This document shows positions 8,244 through 13,409 of a stretch of DNA of 13,409 bases, piece after piece (position 1 is the first letter of the stretch; each line of letters begins with the position of its first letter). This DNA is from Fimisoma sp964619315. GTDB taxonomy: Bacteria > Bacillota > Clostridia > Peptostreptococcales > Anaerovoracaceae. The notes beneath the pieces are model-generated. The model did not search any database, was not told the origin of the DNA, and was given only the letters and a program-made list of their open reading frames with translations. The stretch spans positions 1 to 13,409 of the forward strand of contig CAZUEH010000027.1 in assembly GCA_964619315.1 (NCBI GenBank), given 5' to 3'. Both the position numbers and the translations under genes were made by a program.

Positions 8244-8951
8244 ATGTCAAATATTCCTACACCACACATAGAAGCTAAAGCAGGCGACTTCGCAGAAACA
8301 GTATTGATGCCCGGAGATCCACTAAGAGCCAAGTTTATCGCAGAAACCTTTTTAGAAAACCCTAAGTTGGTAAATAACGTAAGAGGGGTTCAAGGATACA
8401 CAGGAACTTACAAAGGCAAAAGAGTTTCAGTTATGGCCTCAGGAATGGGAATGCCATCAATGGCAATATATTCCTACGAGTTATTCAACTTTTACGATGT
8501 AAAAAATATAATCCGAGTAGGTACAGCAGGAGTAGTAATGCCTGATCTAAAGGTGAGAGACATAGTTATGGGAATGGGTGCTTGTACTAATTCCAATTAT
8601 GCGAAGCAGTTTGGATTGCCAGGAACTTATTCACCAATTTGCTCTTACGATTTGCTTAAGAAGGCAATAGAAGCGGCCGAAAGATTAGGCGTTGAACCTA
8701 AAGTCGGCAACATTTATTCTTCTGACTCTTTCTATGATGATGGAAGAAACTTAGCAGAATGGCAGAAGATGGGCGTACTTGCAACAGAGATGGAAGCGGC
8801 AGCACTTTATATGAATGCAGCAAGAGCAGGCAAAAATGCACTTACAATTTGTACAATTTCTGATAATCCATTTACTGGAGAGGCGACTACACCAGAAGAA
8901 AGACAAAAAAGCTTTACTGCAATGATGGAAATCGCATTAGAAATTGCATAA
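8244..8951 (+). CDS. deoD: Purine nucleoside phosphorylase, DeoD type
   Basis: This enzyme splits purine (deoxy)nucleosides with phosphate to give the base and (deoxy)ribose-1-phosphate, in cytoplasmic purine salvage. The 235 residues match the hexameric DeoD class. Seen signatures are TPHIEAKAGDFAETVLMPGDPLRAK (6-30), including the phosphate-binding Gly-Asp-Pro-Leu-Arg; NNVRG (44-48); RVGTAG (91-96); the sugar-binding Glu-Met-Glu at 182-184; and Ser207-Asp208, matching the catalytic Asp204 of E. coli. Arg220 in EERQ corresponds to E. coli Arg217. An Asp at this site usually allows adenosine as well as inosine and guanosine. An AAAGGGG ribosome binding site precedes ATG 8244. The gap to the first racemase is 27 bases with no terminator, so they are likely co-transcribed. 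No deoxyribose or pentose gene lies nearby. Confidence 0.96.
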   Translation: MSNIPTPHIEAKAGDFAETVLMPGDPLRAKFIAETFLENPKLVNNVRGVQGYTGTYKGKRVSVMASGMGMPSMAIYSYELFNFYDVKNIIRVGTAGVVMPDLKVRDIVMGMGACTNSNYAKQFGLPGTYSPICSYDLLKKAIEAAERLGVEPKVGNIYSSDSFYDDGRNLAEWQKMGVLATEMEAAALYMNAARAGKNALTICTISDNPFTGEATTPEERQKSFTAMMEIALEIA

Positions 8952-8978
8952 TAACAAAAGAAAGGAATAATACGTAAG

Positions 8979-10067
8979 ATGGAAAATAGATACCCAAGAC
9001 TTGAAATAAATTTGGCTAACCTTCAACATAACGCAGCCAAGGTAGTAGATAAATGTGGAAGCCATGGAATTCAAGTGGCAGGCGTTATCAAAGGCAGCAC
9101 AGGAATTCCTGAGGTGGCTAAAGCCTTTGACCAAGGCGGAGTGGCAATGATTGCCTCATCTAGACTTGAGCAGATCGAGGATGCTATAAACGCAGGAATC
9201 GAAAAACCTATGATGTTGATTAGAATTCCTATGTTAAGCGAAGTTAAAGATGTAATCAGACTAACTAAAATCAGCTTAAACAGTGAACTTGAAGTTATTG
9301 AAGCGCTCAATGAAGAAGCAAGCAAACAAGGAAAACTACACCAAGTTATACTAATGGCTGACCTAGGAGACCTTAGAGAAGGCTTCTGGGATAAAGACGA
9401 ATTAGTTCAGGTTGCAGACTATATCGAAAACAAACTAATCAACATTCAACTTGTAGGCGTTGGAACAAACTTAGGATGTTACGGTTCAATTGCACCAACT
9501 GCAGAAAAACTTGAAGAAGTAGTTGAATTAGCAGAAAAAATAGAAGCGAAGATAGGACGTGAACTTGAATATATTTCAGGCGGAGCGACTAGCAGCTTAA
9601 TGAGAATTTGGGATAATAATATTCCAGAGAGAATAAATTTGCTTAGAGTAGGCGAAGGTATTCTGTTAGCAAGAGATTTGGAAGTTTTCTTTGGATATGA
9701 TATGTCAGAGTTCTCCCAAGAAGTTTTCCGCCTCAAAGCAGAAGTAATCGAAGTGAAGAACAAACCATCTTATCCAGTAGGAACCATTGCAGTCGATGCT
9801 TTTGGTCATACTCCTACTTATACTGATAGAGGAATGCGAAAGAGAGCATTGTTGGCAGTAGGTAAGGTAGACTACGGTGATCCAGCTGACCTTATTTCAT
9901 TAGAAAAAGGTATAGAAATACTTGGTGCTTCCAGCGACCACACCATCGTGGATGTTGAGGATGCCGAAAGAGATTTTAAGGTTGGAGATATAATGACTCT
10001 TGATGTATGTTATGCAACAGTTGTTTACTTAACAAATTGCAGAAACGTAAACATCGCATTTGTATAA
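8979..10067 (+). CDS. Alanine/ornithine racemase-family PLP enzyme, copy 1
   Basis: This is a predicted cytoplasmic PLP-dependent amino-acid racemase of the fold-III (alanine racemase N-terminal) superfamily, in the Orr/YhfX-like branch. It has 362 residues: a TIM-barrel half, then a C-terminal beta domain. Lys38 in VAGVIKGSTG is the expected Schiff-base lysine. MLSEVKDVIRLTKISLNSELEV (85-106), DLGDLREG (128-135), VGTNLGCYG (161-169), DRGMRKRA (283-290) and GASSDHTIVD (316-325) are shared with ornithine-racemase-like proteins. The phosphate-loop segment reads ISGGATSSL (199-207), where related proteins, as I recall them, have SGGNSSSL. Ornithine racemase acts in ornithine fermentation, but no oraE, oraS, ord or ort gene is present here, so the substrate is open. 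AAAGGA lies 12 bases before the ATG, a long spacing. The start is supported by alignment with copy 2. It follows deoD by 27 bases. Confidence 0.87.
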   Translation: MENRYPRLEINLANLQHNAAKVVDKCGSHGIQVAGVIKGSTGIPEVAKAFDQGGVAMIASSRLEQIEDAINAGIEKPMMLIRIPMLSEVKDVIRLTKISLNSELEVIEALNEEASKQGKLHQVILMADLGDLREGFWDKDELVQVADYIENKLINIQLVGVGTNLGCYGSIAPTAEKLEEVVELAEKIEAKIGRELEYISGGATSSLMRIWDNNIPERINLLRVGEGILLARDLEVFFGYDMSEFSQEVFRLKAEVIEVKNKPSYPVGTIAVDAFGHTPTYTDRGMRKRALLAVGKVDYGDPADLISLEKGIEILGASSDHTIVDVEDAERDFKVGDIMTLDVCYATVVYLTNCRNVNIAFV

Positions 10068-10189
10068 AAACCAAGAAGCGAACAGCGTTTAGTTTAATGA
10101 TTAGCATTTCCTAACAATTCTTTTACCAAATGACAACAAGGCTACACCGCACGAAAGTGCATAATAGTGAGAAAGGAATAATGAGTGAG
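10068..10189 (+). other. Spacer between the two racemase genes
   Basis: The 122 bases hold no credible gene. Past the first 14 bases there is no terminator; a small GCAC-GAAA-GTGC hairpin with a GNRA tetraloop lies at 10149-10160 without a T tract. From 10158 the sequence matches the deoD stop region and leader of copy 1, including the deoD TAA. No convincing -35/-10 pair was found, so copy 2 is probably transcribed from the deoD promoter. Confidence 0.6.
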
Positions 10190-11278
10190 ATGGAAAACAG
10201 ATACCCAAGATTTGAAATAAACTTAGCAAACCTTCAACATAATGCAGCAACGATAGTAGATAAATGCAGCCGCCACGGAATCCAAGTGGCAGGCGTCATC
10301 AAAGGATGTACAGGACTTCCAGAGGCAGCTAAAGCCATTGATAGAGGTGGCGTGGCAATGATTGCTTCGTCTAGACTTGAGCAGATCGAAGATGCTATAA
10401 ATGCAGGAATCGAAAAACCAATACTGTTAATTAGAACACCAATGTTAAGCGAAATCAGGGATGTAATCAGACTAACTAATATCAGCTTGAATAGTGACCT
10501 TGAAGTACTCAAAGCCTTAAATGAGGAAGCAAGGGCACAAGATAAAATACACCAAGTAATACTAATGGTTGACCTGGGAGACCTTAGAGAGGGATACTGG
10601 GAAAAAGATGAACTAACTCAGGTTGCAGAATATGCCGAAAACGAGTTGAGCAATATAAAACTTATTGGCGTTGGAACTAACTTGGGTTGCTATGGTGCAA
10701 TTGTACCGACTAGAGATAAGCTAGACGAACTAGTCGAAGTTGCAGAAAAGATAGAAGCAAAAATCGGCCACGAACTTGAATATATTGCAGGTGCCGCAAC
10801 TCTTAGCTTGATGAGAATTTGGGACAATGATATTCCAGAGAGAATAAACTTGTTAAGAGTAGGCGAAGGAATTTTAACAGCAAGAAGTTTGAGTTTTTTC
10901 CATGGATATGATTTGTCTGAACTTTCGCAAGAAGTTTTCCGCCTCAAGGCAGAAGTAATCGAAGTGAAGAATAAGCCATCTTATCCAGTAGGAACTATTA
11001 CTGTCGATGCGTTTGGACGTACTCCTACCTACACTGATAGAGGAATGCGAAAGAGGGCGTTGGTAGCGGTAGGCAAGGTGGATTACGGCGATCCAGCCGA
11101 CATTTTTTCAGCAGAAAAAGGTGTTGAAATACTGGGAGCCTCTAGTGACCATACTATTGTAGACATTGAGGACGCAGAAAGAGATTTTAAGGTTGGGGAC
11201 ATAATGACCTTTGACGTATGCTACTCAAGTATTGTTTACTTAACAAACTGCAGAAACGTAAATATAGCATTTGTTTAA
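10190..11278 (+). CDS. Alanine/ornithine racemase-family PLP enzyme, copy 2
   Basis: This is a paralogue of the preceding gene, same length (362 residues) and about 82% identical. Lys38 in VAGVIKGCTG, DLGDLREG, VGTNLGCYG, DRGMRKRA and GASSDHTIVD are all kept, and there is no frameshift, so it is presumably a working enzyme. The segment equivalent to the PLP-phosphate loop has changed from ISGGATSSL to IAGAATLSL (Ser200Ala, Gly202Ala, Ser205Leu). The patch at 230-238 also differs (LARDLEVFF against TARSLSFFH). Such changes suggest altered substrate, altered cofactor grip, or decay. An open frame extends back to ATG 10130, but that stretch matches the non-coding leader of copy 1. Starts at 10181 (three bases from AAAGGA, adding Met-Ser-Glu) and 10190 are both plausible. 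10190 is chosen because it aligns with copy 1. Substrate unknown. Confidence 0.85.
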   Translation: MENRYPRFEINLANLQHNAATIVDKCSRHGIQVAGVIKGCTGLPEAAKAIDRGGVAMIASSRLEQIEDAINAGIEKPILLIRTPMLSEIRDVIRLTNISLNSDLEVLKALNEEARAQDKIHQVILMVDLGDLREGYWEKDELTQVAEYAENELSNIKLIGVGTNLGCYGAIVPTRDKLDELVEVAEKIEAKIGHELEYIAGAATLSLMRIWDNDIPERINLLRVGEGILTARSLSFFHGYDLSELSQEVFRLKAEVIEVKNKPSYPVGTITVDAFGRTPTYTDRGMRKRALVAVGKVDYGDPADIFSAEKGVEILGASSDHTIVDIEDAERDFKVGDIMTFDVCYSSIVYLTNCRNVNIAFV

Positions 11279-11316
11279 AAATCAAGGAATAGCGACTTTG
11301 AGATAGTCGTCCAACA

Positions 11317-11346
11317 TTGACAAAACAGCTACTATTGCAGTATAAT
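11317..11346 (+). promoter_or_regulatory. Consensus sigma-A promoter of greA-lysS
   Basis: TTGACA (11317-11322) and TATAAT (11341-11346) are both exact consensus hexamers, 18 bases apart. Transcription would start near 11353, about 35 bases before greA. A small inverted repeat CGACT/AGTCG (11293-11297 with 11305-11309) lies just upstream. It has no T tract, so it is not a clear terminator for the racemase genes. Confidence 0.85.
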
Positions 11347-11387
11347 ATTTGGCACGGCTATGAATAGTCGAAAGGAGATATAAAAAA

Positions 11388-11861
11388 ATGTCAGAAGAAG
11401 TAATCTTGACCCAAGAAGGGTATGACAAAATAGTTACAGAGCTTGAGAATTTAGTTTCTGTAAAAAGAAAAGAAGTTTCAGAAAGGCTAAAAGAAGCGAT
11501 TTCATATGGAGACCTTTCAGAAAACTCCGAATACGATTCTGCCAAAAATGAGCAGGCGGAACTAGAAGAAAAAATCCTTAAACTGGAAAACATGATACGT
11601 AAGGCAAAGATCATCAAAGAAGAAGAGATGAGCAGTGACAGAGTAGGCATAGGCCTAAAAGTCAAGGTCAAAGATACTGCTACTGGCGACAAGATGGAAT
11701 TTGCAATTGTAGGCGCTACAGAAGCAGATCCATTTGAGGGTAAAATTTCCAACGAATCAGAAGTTGGCAAAAACCTTATGGGTAAGAAAAAAGGCGACAC
11801 TGTAGAAATAATAGTGCCTGATGGCGTGGTAACCTACAAGGTTATGGATATAACAAAATAA
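11388..11861 (+). CDS. greA: Transcription elongation factor GreA
   Basis: GreA enters the secondary channel of RNA polymerase and stimulates cleavage of backtracked transcripts. The 157 residues match the family length (about 158). The N-terminal coiled-coil hairpin (about 8-75) carries the tip signature GDLSENSEYDSAKNEQ (41-56), whose acidic residues Asp42 and Glu45 coordinate the catalytic magnesium. The C-terminal FKBP-like domain includes VGIGLKVKVKD and VGKNLMGKKKGDTVEI (126-141). An AAAGGAGATA ribosome binding site precedes ATG 11388. lysS begins 25 bases after the stop, and greA-lysS adjacency is common in Firmicutes. Confidence 0.97.
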   Translation: MSEEVILTQEGYDKIVTELENLVSVKRKEVSERLKEAISYGDLSENSEYDSAKNEQAELEEKILKLENMIRKAKIIKEEEMSSDRVGIGLKVKVKDTATGDKMEFAIVGATEADPFEGKISNESEVGKNLMGKKKGDTVEIIVPDGVVTYKVMDITK

Positions 11862-11886
11862 GTTAAGTTACGGAGAGGATTGTAAG

Positions 11887-13409
11887 ATGAGCATGGAAGA
11901 AACAAGAGAGAATATAGCTCTTGAAGATCAGGAACAAGTATCTGAAGAAAGCTTAAACGAGCTTAGACAGATAAGAAGAGATAAATTAAAAGCATTGCAA
12001 GAAGCAGGAAGAAACCCGTTTTTAGTAGAAAACTGGGATGTTACTGCTCATAGCATGGACATAAAAGAAAACTTTGACGCTATGGAAGACCAAGAGGTTT
12101 CCTGTGCTGGCAGAATCATGGCTTTCAGAAATATGGGAAAGGCTTCCTTTATCGATATTCAAGATAAGCAGGGAAGAATTCAGTCATATGTTAGACGTGA
12201 TGCTATCGGTGAGGAAGAATACGATTGGTTCAAAACCTATGACATGGGTGACATAGTAGGTGTAGAAGGTACCGTTTTCAAAACTAAACATGGAGAGGTT
12301 TCAATCAAAGCCACAAAAGTAGTTTTGCTGTCCAAATCCCTTCAACTGTTACCTGACAAGTGGCATGGTCTAAAGGATCAAGACTTGAGATATCGTCAAA
12401 GATATGTTGATCTCATCGTAAATCCAGACGTAAAAGAAACGTTTATTAAGCGTGCAAAAATCATAAAAGAAATCAAGAGAGTTTTGGAAGAAGACTACGG
12501 TCATCTTGAAGTTGACACACCTATACTTACTACTATTGCAGGTGGAGCTAACGCTAGACCTTTTGATACCCATCATAATACATTAGACTTAGACATGAAG
12601 ATGCGTATTTCCAACGAGTTATTCTTAAAAAGACTTATAGTTGGTGGTCTTGATAGAGTCTATGAAATGGGCAAAATGTTCCGTAACGAGGGAATGGACA
12701 GAAACCATAATCCTGAATTTACAAACATGGAATCCTACATGGCTTATGGCGACATGGAAGATGTTATAGAACTTACTGAGCAAATCGTGTACAAAGCTAC
12801 AATGGCTGTAAACGGTACACCAATAATCACTTATCAAGGCAAGCAGTTTGACGTTACTCCTCCTTGGAGAAGACTTGACATGACTGATTCCGTTAAGGAA
12901 ATTACAGGGGTTGATTTCTACAAAATCGACACTGATGAGGAAGCTAGAGAAGCAGCAATCAAACATGGAATGGACAAAGAAGAAGTTAAGGATATGACTC
13001 GTGGCAAACTGATAGCAGAAATGTTCGAAGAATACTGCGAAGATATTCCAGGCTATCTTGATGGGCCAGTATTTGTTGTTGGACACCCAGTTGAAATCTC
13101 ACCTCTTTCAAAGAGAGATTCCAAAGACCCAAGAATCACAAGAAGATTTGAGGGATATATCAATGGATGGGAAATTTGTAACGGTTTCTCCGAGCTTAAT
13201 GACCCAATCGATCAGTACGAGAGATTTGCTGAACAGCAGGCACAATTAGATGCTGGTACTGATGACGAAGCGCATCCAATGGACATGGACTTTGTAAATG
13301 CCCTAGAAGTTGGACTTCCTCCAACTGGCGGACTAGGCGTTGGAATCGACAGAGTCATAATGCTTATTTGTGACGCTCCAAGCATAAGAGATATAATCTT
13401 GTTCCCAAC
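11887..13409 (+). CDS. lysS: Lysyl-tRNA synthetase, class II (3' end cut by the window)
   Basis: This enzyme attaches lysine to tRNA-Lys using ATP. The frame stays open from ATG 11887 to the window edge, giving 507 whole codons. The last visible residues are SIRDIILFP plus two bases (AC, probably Thr); LysRS proteins normally end a few residues after this LFPT motif, so little is missing. The N-terminal anticodon-binding OB fold spans about 75-145 (VSCAGRIMAFRNMGKASFIDIQD). Class II motif 2 is FRNEGMDRNHNPEFT (265-279), and motif 3 is GLGVGIDR (482-489). GGAGAGG lies eight bases before the ATG. A second ATG two codons downstream is possible, but the spacing favours the first. It is likely expressed from the promoter at 11317-11346 together with greA. 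Confidence 0.96.
   Translation, partial: MSMEETRENIALEDQEQVSEESLNELRQIRRDKLKALQEAGRNPFLVENWDVTAHSMDIKENFDAMEDQEVSCAGRIMAFRNMGKASFIDIQDKQGRIQSYVRRDAIGEEEYDWFKTYDMGDIVGVEGTVFKTKHGEVSIKATKVVLLSKSLQLLPDKWHGLKDQDLRYRQRYVDLIVNPDVKETFIKRAKIIKEIKRVLEEDYGHLEVDTPILTTIAGGANARPFDTHHNTLDLDMKMRISNELFLKRLIVGGLDRVYEMGKMFRNEGMDRNHNPEFTNMESYMAYGDMEDVIELTEQIVYKATMAVNGTPIITYQGKQFDVTPPWRRLDMTDSVKEITGVDFYKIDTDEEAREAAIKHGMDKEEVKDMTRGKLIAEMFEEYCEDIPGYLDGPVFVVGHPVEISPLSKRDSKDPRITRRFEGYINGWEICNGFSELNDPIDQYERFAEQQAQLDAGTDDEAHPMDMDFVNALEVGLPPTGGLGVGIDRVIMLICDAPSIRDIILFP

Larger units (their letters stand above)
8945..11295 (+). repeat. Tandem duplication of a unit of about 1.15 kb carrying the racemase
   Basis: Two units align: about 8945-10081 and about 10158-11295. 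Similarity covers the whole racemase gene, the leader (TGCATAATA at 8945-8953 and 10158-10166, then GAAAGGAATAAT) and 14-17 bases past each stop (AAACCAAGAAGCGA against AAATCAAGGAATAGCGA). The encoded proteins differ at 64 of 362 positions by hand count. Identity drops sharply outside these limits. The duplication is therefore old enough for many protein changes but still recognisable at DNA level. Confidence 0.85.

Noticed and set aside
10130..10189. A longer racemase copy 2 starting at ATG 10130 with an extra 20 residues
   Set aside because: The extra stretch aligns with the non-coding leader of copy 1 and the end of deoD, has no ribosome binding site, and would include AAAGGAATA as coding sequence.
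8979..11278. Assignment of the two racemases as canonical alanine racemase (alr) or definite ornithine racemase (orr)
   Set aside because: The Schiff-base segment and C-terminal motifs differ from Alr, and no ornithine-fermentation genes are present. Only the family is supported.
11292..11310. Terminator after racemase copy 2
   Set aside because: The CGACT/AGTCG stem is only five pairs and lacks a T tract.
11282..11800. 172-codon open frame on the minus strand
   Set aside because: It lies antisense to greA and its promoter region. Its serine-rich composition is the usual mirror of an acidic, lysine-rich gene, and no ribosome binding site was seen.
12625..13086. 153-codon open frame on the minus strand within lysS
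   Set aside because: The + strand here encodes class II motif 2 and the LysRS core without interruption. The minus-strand product resembles no family I recognise.
12074..13249. Short + strand open frames in other phases, which might suggest a frameshifted lysS
   Set aside because: The frame from 11887 is continuous to 13409 and gives all LysRS motifs in order, so the short frames are shadows.

Overview
The window is an ordinary-looking stretch of a low-GC Gram-positive chromosome, probably a Clostridia member. The evidence is A/T-rich codon use with AGA as the main arginine codon, strong AAAGGAG-type ribosome binding sites, near-consensus sigma-A promoters, an AddB-type (not RecB/C) exonuclease subunit, and a greA-lysS pair as in many Firmicutes. 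A narrower placement, for example an amino-acid-fermenting Peptostreptococcales relative, would be a guess. All genes read on the + strand. There is no tRNA, rRNA, CRISPR array, insertion sequence or phage gene.

Region 1 (1-240): the last codons of an upstream gene, then two intrinsic terminators about 85 bases apart, then a probable extended -10 promoter. Region 2 (241-8032): a tightly packed run of five genes with gaps of 5-18 bases or a one-base overlap. These are prfB (release factor 2, read through a programmed +1 frameshift), tex (S1-domain RNA-binding protein), a PpaX/phosphoglycolate-phosphatase-like HAD hydrolase, addB and a RimJ/RimL-like GNAT acetyltransferase. Region 3 (8033-11278): a 211-base leader with a good sigma-A promoter and a hairpin, then deoD (hexameric purine nucleoside phosphorylase), then two tandem copies of an alanine/ornithine-racemase-family PLP enzyme that are about 82% identical by hand count. 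Region 4 (11279-13409): a promoter with both hexamers at exact consensus, then greA and lysS. lysS runs off the window within a few residues of its expected end.

Functionally the window mixes housekeeping genes for translation termination, transcription fidelity, lysyl-tRNA charging and double-strand-break processing with one less usual module, the purine nucleoside phosphorylase plus paired racemase operon. That pair is the most interesting part. Copy 2 differs from copy 1 in the loop expected to hold the PLP phosphate, and the DNA just before copy 2 resembles the 3' end of deoD, as expected if the duplication began inside deoD. Other points worth a look are an AddB whose N-terminal Walker A motif has degenerated and which has no addA beside it, and a leader hairpin with a duplicated element ahead of deoD. 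I found no clear evidence of a wholly new system.
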